64,000 nt of DNA from Paraflavisolibacter caeni (GCF_025628885.1 NZ_JAOTIF010000013.1:1-64000); one strand, 5' to 3'; positions 16,890-26,117 are shown, counted from the stretch's first letter. Made by a program: numbers and translations. Notes: generated by a model from the sequence alone, not told the origin.

Positions 16890-17966
16890 TTACTTCTTCC
16901 CAGATGAACTAACAAAATATAACAAGAGACCTGAGAATATTGTAAACAGGCCCGGTTTGCTACTTTTTTTCTTAGGCCGGACAGGTTCATAACTTTCATA
17001 ATATGGGGAATTGTTCCGTTCAATTTGCTCAATTTCCCCTGGCTCAAATTCAGCTTTAGCACCCGGTACAGCAGGCTCTTTTTCCCAGACCGCGTATTCG
17101 TTTGGTTTTATAGCTCCTCCAAACTGTTTTGAATAAGCCAGTGTAAACTCGGCACCGAAATAAAGGATGAAAGAAGAATAATATACCCACAACAATAAAA
17201 TGACCAGTGAACCGGCGGCTCCATAGGTACTACCTACATCGCTCTGTCCTATGTAAAAGGAGATAGCGAATTTACCAAGCATGAAAAGTATTGCAGTTGT
17301 AATAGCCCCTGCGAGCATGTCTTTCCACTTCATCTTCGCATCTGGCAGCACTTTGAAAATAACCAGAAAAAGTAGTGTAATGACAGTAAAGGAGACTACC
17401 AGGTTCACAACATAAACAATTATTACTGTAACATCCGGGAACATCATCTGAAGGCGTTTCATCAACGCTTCAATTACTGCAGTAACAGCCAGGGAAACGA
17501 GCAATATAAAGCCCAGACTGGCAATCACTGAAAATGAAAGTAACCTGTTTTTGATCAATAACAGCCAACCTGCTTTATTTGGCTTTGGCTTCAAGCCCCA
17601 AATACTATTTATGGAGTCCTGAATCTCAGCAAATACAGAAGTAGCACCAATTAGCAGGGTTGCAAACCCTATGATCGCAGCAATGGTACCTTTACTGCTA
17701 ATGGATGCGTTTTTAATAATTTGCTGTAATTCAAGGGCGGCTTCTTTACCCACAAAGCTCTGCATTTGTGCATAAATAGAGCCTTCTATAGCTTCTCGTC
17801 CAAAGAAGATACTGGCCAGGAAAATGATCACGATCATCAGCGGGCCCAAAGAAAAGACTGTATAATAAGCAAGCGAGGCACTTAACTTGGTTACCTTATC
17901 ATCCCCAAAGCCTTTGAAAGACTGTTTCAAAACACTCCAGATCCCTTTTATTGAAATTCTTGCCAT
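16890..17966 (-). CDS. YihY/BrkB family inner membrane protein
   Basis: 358 residues. The YihY signature LSASLAYYTVFSLGPLMIVI lies near residues 24-43, followed by about six membrane helices through residue ~285 and a charged, Lys/Pro-rich cytoplasmic tail with one last hydrophobic segment. These proteins were once mis-annotated as ribonuclease BN; their actual function is not settled. The gene starts 24 bases before a small inverted repeat (17971-17998) in its leader region. Confidence 0.9.
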   Translation of the reverse strand: MARISIKGIWSVLKQSFKGFGDDKVTKLSASLAYYTVFSLGPLMIVIIFLASIFFGREAIEGSIYAQMQSFVGKEAALELQQIIKNASISSKGTIAAIIGFATLLIGATSVFAEIQDSINSIWGLKPKPNKAGWLLLIKNRLLSFSVIASLGFILLVSLAVTAVIEALMKRLQMMFPDVTVIIVYVVNLVVSFTVITLLFLVIFKVLPDAKMKWKDMLAGAITTAILFMLGKFAISFYIGQSDVGSTYGAAGSLVILLLWVYYSSFILYFGAEFTLAYSKQFGGAIKPNEYAVWEKEPAVPGAKAEFEPGEIEQIERNNSPYYESYEPVRPKKKSSKPGLFTIFSGLLLYFVSSSGKK

Positions 17967-17970
17967 AAAT

Positions 17971-17998
17971 GCTTTTTTGTCTGCTTCAACAAAAAAGC
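17971..17998 (-). other. Inverted repeat in the YihY leader
   Basis: GCTTTTTTGT pairs with ACAAAAAAGC around an 8-base loop, immediately upstream of the YihY start codon. Confidence 0.35.
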
Positions 17999-18066
17999 AG
18001 CCAGAAAAGGTGTGGAGATCTGGGTTTGGCAGAATTATTGGAGGTTTAAGGAATCAAACATGCTTT

Positions 18067-18276
18067 ATGAATCGTCTGTTGCTTGCAATCCTACTTTTAG
18101 GAGCAAGCTGTAACAACAATGGGAAGGGCAGTGAAACTTCTGGCACCGACACTACAACAACCGAGTACAGGGGTGTTGAGAATGTGAATGGCAATATACC
18201 AGATACAATCAATACAGGAGCTGAACCGACAACAGATTATGGATCTGACACAGCAGACACTTCCAGTAAAGACTAA
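18067..18276 (+). CDS. Small lipoprotein
   Basis: 69 residues from ATG 18067; the longer in-frame opening from 17887 is discarded because it overlaps the YihY gene. Lipobox LLLGASC gives a lipidated Cys at about residue 15, followed by a low-complexity, Thr/Asp/Gly-rich chain of ~50 residues. No family recognised. Such short acidic lipoproteins are common in Bacteroidota. A strong terminator follows. Confidence 0.65.
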   Translation: MNRLLLAILLLGASCNNNGKGSETSGTDTTTTEYRGVENVNGNIPDTINTGAEPTTDYGSDTADTSSKD

Positions 18277-18353
18277 AAACAGAAGCATAGACACGGTCGT
18301 TGTTTTAACCTATGACGACACACCAGACAAGTTGGTAAGCCAACATCAATTGC

Positions 18354-18384
18354 AAAAGCACCGCATGAACTATGCGGTGCTTTT
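18354..18384. terminator. Intrinsic terminator
   Basis: Perfect 13-bp stem (18354-18366 with 18372-18384), loop GAACT, ending in four T residues. It follows the small lipoprotein gene. Confidence 0.9.
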
Positions 18385-18429
18385 AGTTTTATCGAAGATT
18401 TCTTCGCTTAGTTTAATAAATTGCATCTC

Positions 18430-18945
18430 ATGAGTTTTCACATTCGATATGCAACTACAGAGGATTCAAAACTTATAGCGGACCTCAGTCATCAGACCTT
18501 TTATGAAGCTTTTGCTGCTCAGAACACCAAAGAGAACATGGATAAGTTCCTGAACCAGCAATTTACAAAAGGCAAATTGATGCTAGAGGTTGGCGCACCT
18601 GGCAACACTTTCTTACTTGCTCAAAATGACCATGAAGTAGTCGGTTATGCCAAGCTTAGAGAAAACACAGAACCAAGATCTTTAGGCATTATACCAGCAC
18701 TTGAAATTGCAAGGCTTTATGTTGTACATCATATGATTGGTAAAGGTGTTGGCAAGTTGCTGATGTCAACTATCTTCGATATTGCAAGACAAAAGAATAT
18801 ACCTGCTGTATGGCTATCTGTATGGGAAAAAAATCAGCGCGCTCTAGACTTTTACAACTATTGGGGCTTTGAGAAGTTTGATGAGACGCTATTTGTTTTG
18901 GGAGATGATGTTCAACATGACTGGCTTATGAGCAAGAAGGTATAG
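18430..18945 (+). CDS. GNAT family N-acetyltransferase
   Basis: 171 residues from ATG 18430 (a TTG three codons upstream is less likely). The acetyl-CoA pyrophosphate loop is in RLYVVHHMIGKGVGKLL, with FYNYWGFE as the C-terminal GNAT motif. The overall pattern resembles PaiA-like polyamine or small-molecule acetyltransferases; substrate unknown. Confidence 0.88.
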   Translation: MSFHIRYATTEDSKLIADLSHQTFYEAFAAQNTKENMDKFLNQQFTKGKLMLEVGAPGNTFLLAQNDHEVVGYAKLRENTEPRSLGIIPALEIARLYVVHHMIGKGVGKLLMSTIFDIARQKNIPAVWLSVWEKNQRALDFYNYWGFEKFDETLFVLGDDVQHDWLMSKKV

Positions 18946-18984
18946 CTTTTGTTTATTTAGCTGTTGCTAAGAATTGGAATGTAC

Positions 18985-21900
18985 TCAACTTAACTTTGCT
19001 ATAAATTCTTCCAATTTAAAATGACCTTCCACTTCAATTCTTGGAAGACGCATCGGATCATCATTAAAACTGCTTAATCTATTTTCCGTGGTAACTCCTA
19101 TTGTGTAACCACAGGCTCCCAAAAGATGGGCCACAACAGTGTCTGTATCACCATATGGATACGCAATTAGTTGAACCGGTCTTTGTAATTCATTTTGCAA
19201 GCTAGTTCGGGATCTTATGCCTTCCTCCACAATCTGGGTAGGTGTTAAAGAAGTAAGGGGTTGATGTGTAGCTGCATGTGAACCAAACTCCACTCCTTGC
19301 TGCTGTAGTTCAATGATTTCCTCCCAGCCCATAAGTGGCAATTTCTCACCATATACTTCATCCCAAGCATTTTGCTGACCAACCTGCCCTGAAACCAAAA
19401 ACACTGTTGCAGTGAAGCCGTATTTTTTTAATAATGGCCAAGCATATTCATAGAAGTCTTTGTAACCATCATCAAAAGTAAATATGACAGCCAAGCCTGG
19501 TAAAGGACGTTTCATTGTAACTGCAGTTGTCCAATCTTCTAAAGTGACACTATAGTAGCCACTTTCTTTTAAAAATTTTAAATGTTCTTCAAAGTCTCCA
19601 GGAGAAACCCGGTACCTGCTCATTTCCTGGGAACCGTGTGGTGCCACACGATGATACATCAAAATAGGCAGTTTCTCTGTTGACAGCTTTGAGATGACTG
19701 TAGTACCAGATGGAATTCCCCCATTCCACCTCACAGAATCCATTACATCTTCAGGAATTGGTGTTGGCTGATCGAGAAATTGAATAGAAGGTTTATTTAT
19801 TGGCAGCAAGGAAAATATATTGGGCTTTGTTTTTTGAAACAATTGAACCCGGTAAAGCGGAGTGCGTATTTCCTTTACTAATCGTAATGAATGGATTTTT
19901 GCAAAAGTTTCACCAATTACCTTGGCACCAAACGAAAGGCCCCAATCAAAACCAGGTTTCTTGGGTTCGTCAATGACCTGATGCGCATGTGCCATGACTA
20001 AATACCCCTTGGGCAATAGTGCATTAGCAATTTTTTTAGCGACGCTTCTCAGCTTGTTCAAATCTCCAACATAATACAGAACTTCACTGCAAACAATCAG
20101 CTCAAATTGACCCGGTAAATTATCTTTTACTAAATCAAGATTTTGGTAGCTAATATGTTCAAAGCGCTCACAACGATGTGCGGTCCTTTCCAATGCCACT
20201 TTCGAAATATCGGCAGCAGTTAAATTATTTACAAGTGGGGCCAATTGTTCGGTAAAGTGCCCTTCTGCACAAGCTATTTCCAATGCTTTATCAATTTTTT
20301 GCCTGGGCAATAGTGACAAAGTAAATTCATATTTTGTTTGCTCGTAAGGATGAGTATACTTCCAAGGGTCTTTTTGTTTTGAAAAGAGCGTTTCAAAATG
20401 TTGCCGGCCATAAACATTCACTTCTTTTACTTCGTTTTCCAATGCATTACTCCACTGTGCATCTTGCAATTGTGCAACGAACTCTGGTGCATACATTACA
20501 TAATCTGCTTGATTCAGGTTAGCAGGCAGTTGAATGACTGGTTCATTGAACGCCTTTGCCATTTCACTTATGGGAGCTGCTGTAGCGGAGGGTAAAGCTG
20601 CCCGGCGTGAAATACTCAAATTCATTTGACCTGCTCTTCGACCTAATAGCATTGAGTTAGCAGTAATCAACTTGTTGTCTGTAATAGAAAAAATGTTGTT
20701 TTGAGTGGAAACAGTTTGACTTTTATTTGCATTAAATGCATGCCTCAGACGTTGAACTAAAGGTGTAGGATCTTTAAGTGTCTTGCCAATCAATGCTTCT
20801 CGTACGCAAACGCGACATAATTCCAGGCCTGAATTAACATTTATAGCTACCCTGATCTCTGATGCTCTTATGAGGTTGTCTTTTACTGGAATGCTGATGA
20901 TGCCAGCATTCACACCTCCAACTGAAAATATTAAATGATGATTTTCTGTTGTAGTTAATATATCAGGTAATTCCTGACTGATTTCAACAACTTCTACATC
21001 AGCTTCGTTTACTTGCTTTATAGACGTTTCTTTTACGCCTGAATCATAAAACTTGTTTATATCCCAGTCTGGCCGATTCCATAATTGTTGCATGAAAGTT
21101 GTCCAACCAATGGTATTATGTATCTCCTCAAATGATTTGCTTTCATTTGTATTTTGAGGATAAGATTTACAATAGACAGTATTTTCAAAGAATCGACCCA
21201 GAATGGGCCAATGATATTGGTTAGCAGTTGCATCTTTTAAAACATAAGCCGAAACAACTCCATCACAAATAGGTAATTCAATTGTACCCAGTAGCTGCCC
21301 TTCCATTCTCAACACACAGTATAGCCGTTCAAGTCCTTTATTTTCAACATATATATCTTCAATAGGTTCTGTTATTTCTATAAATGTTGTATAATATGGG
21401 CCAATAGAAAAAGCTCCGCTAATTTGCGTTCCTTGTAAAATCATTTTTACCAGGTTCAGCTTGCTTCTCTTAGCCAATCCCAGACATTCACTTTGAATTT
21501 CCAAAGCTGAAAGAAACTCGTCTATAGCCGGTTCAAATTGAGGATAAAGTAAGTTCCATTGGGAAAGAGTCTGACAGTTAGGAACGATCGCAGCATCAAA
21601 AATACTATCGGCTACCCAATAGGGTTCTAATGAAGGGGCTTTTTCTGATGTCAAAGCCGATAGTAAATGTTTGGCATCTTGTCCTTCACCCATCAAATAA
21701 CCTGCGATCCAGATTGTAATGTAAAATTTACTGACGGGTAGAAGTTCTGGAGATTCACCATTCGGATAAAGCAAGTTCACACCTTTTAAGCGATCATCAG
21801 GAAAATGCGCCTGGGTTAATACACGCATAGCATCCCTAAAAAATCGCGTAGCATTACTCGATAAAGAATGCCTGCGCATTCTATAGAAAGCCATTACTTC

Positions 21901-22530
21901 CTTCACCAGTTCAAATCTTGCCCCTATACGTGCAATTTTCAACCATAAATCCCAATCCTCACATGTCTTTAAAGAAGTATCGAATCCGCCAGCGGTTTCT
22001 ACCAGTGATTTACGAATGATACAAGCATGGATAGCAAAAGGACAATGCATGGCCAAAACTGGGAAAAGATCATGCAATGCAGATCCATACATTTCTCTTA
22101 CCAGCTCTCCTGCTGGGGTAACGCGTGTCCATCCACAATGTACACCATCTATCTCTGAATGAGCATTTAAAACATTCGTCATTCGCTCCAGGTAATTGTC
22201 AGCAATCCAATCATCTGAATCGAGAAAAAGCAGCCAATCAAATTGAGCTCTTGTTATGCCTGTGTTACGTGCAGAACAAACCCCTTGATTAGATTGTGTT
22301 ATAATGCTTATTCTGCTATCTTTTCCTACCAAATTGTTTATAATTGATCGTGTTTCATCTGTTGAACCATCATCTACAACAATGACTTCCCATCCGTTAA
22401 AAGTTTGGTTCTGTACAGAATGTATTGTTTCGGCTATTGTTGATGCAGAATTATAAGAAGGAATGATTATAGATACTTTGATTGGCCTTTTTTCAATTAC
22501 ATCTTGCACATTTCCTTGCTCACTTATCAT
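18985..22530 (-). CDS. Trifunctional GT2 glycosyltransferase / SAM methyltransferase / polysaccharide deacetylase
   Basis: 1181 residues in one frame. Residues ~18-240 are a GT-A family 2 glycosyltransferase (SIIIPSYN, DDG at 53-55, DSDD at 104-107, EDWD at 191-194). Residues ~240-710 match nothing I know, but two segments (about 390-450 and 545-600) look alike (G-x-L/N-x-G-x-I-x-L/I-P-x-x-D/K), suggesting a duplicated beta-rich module. Residues ~715-880 are a NodS-like SAM methyltransferase (motif I LEIACAEGHF at 750-759). Residues 954-1181 are a NodB-like deacetylase (TFDDGY with D1020/D1021, and H1085/H1089 in SHAATHQP). No signal peptide or membrane helix. I recall this fusion as an annotated but functionally unstudied family; a role in making a modified surface glycan is inference. 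Confidence 0.88.
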   Translation of the reverse strand: MISEQGNVQDVIEKRPIKVSIIIPSYNSASTIAETIHSVQNQTFNGWEVIVVDDGSTDETRSIINNLVGKDSRISIITQSNQGVCSARNTGITRAQFDWLLFLDSDDWIADNYLERMTNVLNAHSEIDGVHCGWTRVTPAGELVREMYGSALHDLFPVLAMHCPFAIHACIIRKSLVETAGGFDTSLKTCEDWDLWLKIARIGARFELVKEVMAFYRMRRHSLSSNATRFFRDAMRVLTQAHFPDDRLKGVNLLYPNGESPELLPVSKFYITIWIAGYLMGEGQDAKHLLSALTSEKAPSLEPYWVADSIFDAAIVPNCQTLSQWNLLYPQFEPAIDEFLSALEIQSECLGLAKRSKLNLVKMILQGTQISGAFSIGPYYTTFIEITEPIEDIYVENKGLERLYCVLRMEGQLLGTIELPICDGVVSAYVLKDATANQYHWPILGRFFENTVYCKSYPQNTNESKSFEEIHNTIGWTTFMQQLWNRPDWDINKFYDSGVKETSIKQVNEADVEVVEISQELPDILTTTENHHLIFSVGGVNAGIISIPVKDNLIRASEIRVAINVNSGLELCRVCVREALIGKTLKDPTPLVQRLRHAFNANKSQTVSTQNNIFSITDNKLITANSMLLGRRAGQMNLSISRRAALPSATAAPISEMAKAFNEPVIQLPANLNQADYVMYAPEFVAQLQDAQWSNALENEVKEVNVYGRQHFETLFSKQKDPWKYTHPYEQTKYEFTLSLLPRQKIDKALEIACAEGHFTEQLAPLVNNLTAADISKVALERTAHRCERFEHISYQNLDLVKDNLPGQFELIVCSEVLYYVGDLNKLRSVAKKIANALLPKGYLVMAHAHQVIDEPKKPGFDWGLSFGAKVIGETFAKIHSLRLVKEIRTPLYRVQLFQKTKPNIFSLLPINKPSIQFLDQPTPIPEDVMDSVRWNGGIPSGTTVISKLSTEKLPILMYHRVAPHGSQEMSRYRVSPGDFEEHLKFLKESGYYSVTLEDWTTAVTMKRPLPGLAVIFTFDDGYKDFYEYAWPLLKKYGFTATVFLVSGQVGQQNAWDEVYGEKLPLMGWEEIIELQQQGVEFGSHAATHQPLTSLTPTQIVEEGIRSRTSLQNELQRPVQLIAYPYGDTDTVVAHLLGACGYTIGVTTENRLSSFNDDPMRLPRIEVEGHFKLEEFIAKLS

Positions 22531-22776
22531 AGGTTCGAATGGTTTTATAAAAAATTTAAAATGAAAAGCTAATAATGCATCCAGATGGAAACAGATTAAA
22601 TTAATTGATCATTGTTTGCAACAAGCAAAAAGAAGGCCTATTCTTGTGAATATTTATAAAATTTGTGACCATGCCTGGTCCAAAGTCAATATTTTTTTTA
22701 TGTGTATATTAATCCACAAGCTCTATAGTAAGCCATCTCAATTTTCGGATTTTGAGATTGAAGTTTTTACAATATT

Positions 22777-22848
22777 ATGGTTTACAACTTATTAAAACAC
22801 TTTGGAACAGCATTTGCGTATATAGGTGTGGTTTTTATAGAATATTAG
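22777..22848 (+). CDS. Possible 23-residue hydrophobic peptide
   Basis: An ATG-started frame encodes a peptide of 23 residues with a hydrophobic stretch (TAFAYIGVVFI) and a basic N-terminal part (LLKHF), then TAG. A terminator-like hairpin begins nine bases after the stop. No family is recognised and the frame may be chance, but the layout is that of a stand-alone small membrane-peptide gene. Confidence 0.35.
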   Translation: MVYNLLKHFGTAFAYIGVVFIEY

Positions 22849-22856
22849 ATTGAACT

Positions 22857-22882
22857 GGGCAGGATTTCTATCCAGCCCTTTT
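22857..22882 (+). terminator. Terminator-like hairpin in the spacer
   Basis: GGGCAGGA pairs with TCCAGCCC (one A-A mismatch), loop TTTCTA, then TTTT. No annotated plus-strand gene lies upstream except the 23-codon frame. Confidence 0.6.
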
Positions 22883-23069
22883 ACTTATAGTAATAAAAAA
22901 TTTCATAAACATGAATGATGCAGAAGTGGTAAAGACATGTAGATGATAACCACGATTTAAGAATAGAACTTAGGTAATGTTTAGATCGAATAATATCGTT
23001 ATTGATGGCGGCGAGGTGGTGTTTGAGCTTAAATTGAATTCTTTCCGGGTAAGGCGTTTATTTTGCAGC

Positions 23070-23573
23070 ATGAAACTGAATTTTCGTGATGCTCACTTAA
23101 ATGACTTACCCGGAATTGTTTCTATATACAATGCAACAATACCTGGCCGGATGGTTACGGCTGACCTGGAGCCAGTTTCTGTCAAAAGCAGGATGGACTG
23201 GTTTTATGAACATACGCCTGAAAGACGCCCGTTATGGGTAATTGAAGATGATCAATCGGAAATGTTGGGATGGGTCAGCTTCCAAGACTTTTATGGCCGT
23301 ATAGCGTACATTGCTACTGCTGAAATCAGCATTTATATTGATGCTGCACACCAGCGTAAAGGCATTGGCAAGCAAGCGTTACAATATGCGATGGATCAAT
23401 GTGCAGGTCTCCAGATCAAAACACTTCTCGGTTTCATTTTCGCGCACAATGAGCCTAGCCTTCAATTATTTTACCAACTGGGTTTTGAAGACTGGGCTAT
23501 GCTTCCCAACATAGCTAACCTGGATGGAATTGAAAGAAGTTTAAAAATTGTAGGAAAGAGGGTTAGCGACTAA
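23070..23573 (+). CDS. GNAT acetyltransferase, phosphinothricin-acetyltransferase-like
   Basis: 167 residues from ATG 23070. An in-frame ATG at 22977 is rejected because the family begins at MKLNFRDAHLNDLPGI and because a TATTTTG box lies only three bases before 23070. Conserved features: IYNATIPGRMVTAD, WVSFQDFYGR, and the CoA loop HQRKGIGKQAL, ending with FYQLGFE. Relatives acetylate phosphinothricin, methionine sulfoximine or similar amino acid analogues. Actual substrate unknown. Confidence 0.85.
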   Translation: MKLNFRDAHLNDLPGIVSIYNATIPGRMVTADLEPVSVKSRMDWFYEHTPERRPLWVIEDDQSEMLGWVSFQDFYGRIAYIATAEISIYIDAAHQRKGIGKQALQYAMDQCAGLQIKTLLGFIFAHNEPSLQLFYQLGFEDWAMLPNIANLDGIERSLKIVGKRVSD

Positions 23574-23581
23574 ACCATCGC

Positions 23582-24955
23582 TTACCTAATGATCTTTTTG
23601 AACCAATTCAACTTTCCTTTGAAGGGAGGGTATTTCAAAGCAGGGTCGAACCAAGTCGGAGTTTTCATGATGGCCTTTTTATGACTAAAGGTTTCGAAGG
23701 AATACTTGCCATGATAAGCTCCTATGCCGCTATTGCCACGGCCGCCAAAAGGAAGGTGATAATTGGTTAATTGCCAGCTCGCATTGTTGATGCATCCTCC
23801 GCCAAAAGAAATTGTTTTCATCCACTTGTCAGCTTTCGCATCACTTGAGGTAAAAATGTAAAGAGCCAGCGGATCATTATTGCGTTCAATGATCCTGTAC
23901 ACATCTTCATCATTGCTCCATGTCAGTATTGGCAACACAGGTCCAAAGATCTCTTCCTGCATCACCTTAGATTCTACAGAAACATTCGTGAGTAATGTAG
24001 GTTGTAAATACAGACTGGCTTCATTATAGGAACCACCATATATAACCGTTCCTTCAACGAGATAGGTCAATAAACGGTTGAACTGTTTTTTGTTGATGAT
24101 TTTTCCATAGTTATATTCACGGACATTATCGGCATTGTAAAATGCATCAATAGCATTTTTCAATTTCACAATAAACTCCTCTTTTATGCTTTCGTGCACC
24201 AGCACGTAATCCGGCGCCACACACATTTGACCTGCATTGGAAAATTTAGGCACTGCTATACGACGTGCTGCCATATCAATGTTTGCATCTGGCTCGATTA
24301 TGCACGGGCTTTTGCCTCCCAGTTCCAGAGTTACAGGAACCAACTGCTGTGCCGCCATTTGATAAATCATCTTGCCCACCTTTGTATTGCCAGTATAAAA
24401 TACATGGCCGAAACGGAAGTTGTTCATTAATCCAGGTACGACAAGGTGCCCCTCTCCTTCTATCACTGAAACAAAATCTGAGGGGAAAGCATCTTGAAGT
24501 ATCTTTTTTATAATAGCAGCGGCAGCAGGAGCAAATTCACTAGGTTTTACTACTGCACAATTACCGGCAGCTATCACACCAATCAATGGAGTGAGTACTA
24601 ACTGTAAAGGATAATTCCAAGGACCGATGACGAGCACTACACCCAGGGGTTCATTTATTACAAAGCTTTTGCTGGGAAAGTTCAAAAGATTTGTTCCTGT
24701 TTTTTGTGGTTTCATCCACCTTTTCAGATTTCCCAGGGCATAATTGATTTCAGAAACTATAAAGCCGATCTCTGTAACCCAGCATTCTTCTTTGTTCTTT
24801 TTAAGGTCGACATAGAGGGCATTATAAATATCCTGCTCATATTTATACAGAGCGTCTTTAAAGCGTTGCAGCTGTTGCATTCTGAATTCATAGCTGCGCG
24901 TTGCTCCACTATCAAAAAACTGCTGGATCTTTTGAAGTTGAGGAAGGTAGGACAT
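23582..24955 (-). CDS. Aldehyde dehydrogenase, ALDH3-like
   Basis: 457 residues, the short ALDH class (ALDH3 / coniferyl aldehyde dehydrogenase type). The catalytic Glu is in TLELGGKSP and the catalytic Cys in NAGQMCVAPDY; the NAD-binding segment is VIGPWNYPLQL. C-terminal PFGGRGNSGIG is conserved. It oxidises fatty or aromatic aldehydes with NAD(P)+. It is transcribed after the DUF2911 gene but a long hairpin separates them. Confidence 0.93.
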   Translation of the reverse strand: MSYLPQLQKIQQFFDSGATRSYEFRMQQLQRFKDALYKYEQDIYNALYVDLKKNKEECWVTEIGFIVSEINYALGNLKRWMKPQKTGTNLLNFPSKSFVINEPLGVVLVIGPWNYPLQLVLTPLIGVIAAGNCAVVKPSEFAPAAAAIIKKILQDAFPSDFVSVIEGEGHLVVPGLMNNFRFGHVFYTGNTKVGKMIYQMAAQQLVPVTLELGGKSPCIIEPDANIDMAARRIAVPKFSNAGQMCVAPDYVLVHESIKEEFIVKLKNAIDAFYNADNVREYNYGKIINKKQFNRLLTYLVEGTVIYGGSYNEASLYLQPTLLTNVSVESKVMQEEIFGPVLPILTWSNDEDVYRIIERNNDPLALYIFTSSDAKADKWMKTISFGGGCINNASWQLTNYHLPFGGRGNSGIGAYHGKYSFETFSHKKAIMKTPTWFDPALKYPPFKGKLNWFKKIIR

Positions 24956-24963
24956 GGAGACAA

Positions 24964-25021
24964 GTTTGGAGTTTATAGTTTGGAGTTTGGTTTAGGTTCC
25001 TCCAAACCCCAAACTATAAAC
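24964..25021 (-). terminator. Long hairpin built of heptad repeats; probable terminator of the DUF2911 gene
   Basis: A 20-bp stem with one mismatch (24971-24990 with 25002-25021) and an 11-base loop. The left arm consists of GTTTGGA-type heptads (from 24964), so the structure seems to have formed from repeat DNA folded onto an inverted copy. Confidence 0.65.
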
Positions 25022-25030
25022 TTTCTGAGA

Positions 25031-25546
25031 CTATTTAACATGTACGGGCACTTCCAGGTTTTCCCACATTAACTCAATACCATCTTTTTCAACTACGTAT
25101 TTCAAACGCTCGTTGAATTCTTTTGACTTTTCAGGTTTCACTGCAACCCGCAGGGCGTCCTGTTTTTCGTCATATTTAAAAGCACCCCACTGGCTTGCGG
25201 TTTTGTTGAAGATAACGGTCCATTCTTTTTCATTGGGAATTACAAAGAATGCATACTTGCCTGCAGGCAGAGTTTTCCCTTCCACTTTAACATCCTTATC
25301 GGTTTCGAAAGTGGTGGCTTCATTAGCACCAGCGCGCCACACTTTGCCATAAGGCACTAATTCACCCCATATAGTGCGGCCTTTAACAGCTGGACTGCTG
25401 TAAGCAATCGTAATGTTGGCACCGCCTGCCTTGCCTGTTGATTTGGCTGCAGGACTAGGGCGGTTTTGCTGATCCTGTGCACATGCAGAAAGAGAAAAGA
25501 GAATTCCTAAGGAAAAAAGGAAAAGGGTTGAAAATACGTTTTTCAT
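25031..25546 (-). CDS. DUF2911 family exported protein
   Basis: 171 residues with a signal peptide or lipobox (FSLSAC, Cys ~21). The body carries DUF2911 hallmarks: YSSPAVKGRTIWGELVPYG, VWRAGANEAT, GKYAFF, and WTVIFNK. The domain is widespread in Bacteroidota; its function is not established. It ends at a long hairpin before the aldehyde dehydrogenase gene. Confidence 0.88.
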   Translation of the reverse strand: MKNVFSTLFLFSLGILFSLSACAQDQQNRPSPAAKSTGKAGGANITIAYSSPAVKGRTIWGELVPYGKVWRAGANEATTFETDKDVKVEGKTLPAGKYAFFVIPNEKEWTVIFNKTASQWGAFKYDEKQDALRVAVKPEKSKEFNERLKYVVEKDGIELMWENLEVPVHVK

Positions 25547-25645
25547 TTTGATGAAATTTGAAATATTTATACATCAATGTTACGAATTTCCATTGAGAGA
25601 TATACCGATCCATAATCTTCTTATCTTGTCGTAAAAAGTACTTAT

Positions 25646-26074
25646 ATGAAACGCGCCCCCTTCCTACTTTTTTTAATAGCTATATTGTCATTGATATCAG
25701 GTTATCTTTTATCCAAAGCATCATGGGTTGGCAAGGCTGGCATTTCCATGTTTTACAGGGAGTACCAGTTCCTGAAAGTATGGTGGCAAGGTGCCCTGGC
25801 TGTATTTGGTGTTTTATTTTTATTGTTTTTGATACAAGGAACTGTTCAAAGGAAAGCAGCAAGAGGAAGGGCCAACTTGATCCATATTATATGCATATTA
25901 TTAGCCCTGACTGGGCTTTATTTCACATATAATGATTTCAGGCATGACCTTTCCCACAGGTTGCTGGGTGAACGGTTTCATCTTGGGGCCTATTTATTTT
26001 GGGTAGGATGGATGATGGTGAGTTTATTTTACATGGCACAGAAGAAGGCGGTGAAGAGGATAGCTGCTATTTAA
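25646..26074 (+). CDS. Four-helix membrane protein of unknown function
   Basis: 142 residues with about four hydrophobic segments (residues ~7-25, 45-66, 80-97, 115-132) and short basic loops. I do not recognise a family. It is divergently arranged with the DUF2911 gene and convergent with the cytochrome gene; there is no operon partner. Confidence 0.65.
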   Translation: MKRAPFLLFLIAILSLISGYLLSKASWVGKAGISMFYREYQFLKVWWQGALAVFGVLFLLFLIQGTVQRKAARGRANLIHIICILLALTGLYFTYNDFRHDLSHRLLGERFHLGAYLFWVGWMMVSLFYMAQKKAVKRIAAI

Positions 26075-26117
26075 AACGGAGGAGTATTTGCCATGAGACC
26101 TCTTACATACTCATTAC

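Larger units (their letters stand above)
22531..23069. other. AT-rich spacer with a possible mini-gene
   Basis: Apart from the 23-codon frame (22777-22848), the terminator-like hairpin (22857-22882) and promoter-like bases just before 23070, nothing is recognised. Confidence 0.6.

Noticed and set aside
17887-18276. 129-codon version of the small lipoprotein gene
   Set aside because: The upstream part overlaps the YihY gene on the other strand; the ATG at 18067 starts a normal lipoprotein signal.
22977-23069. Longer N-terminus for the second GNAT
   Set aside because: The extra 31 residues are unlike the family, and promoter-like bases lie just before 23070.
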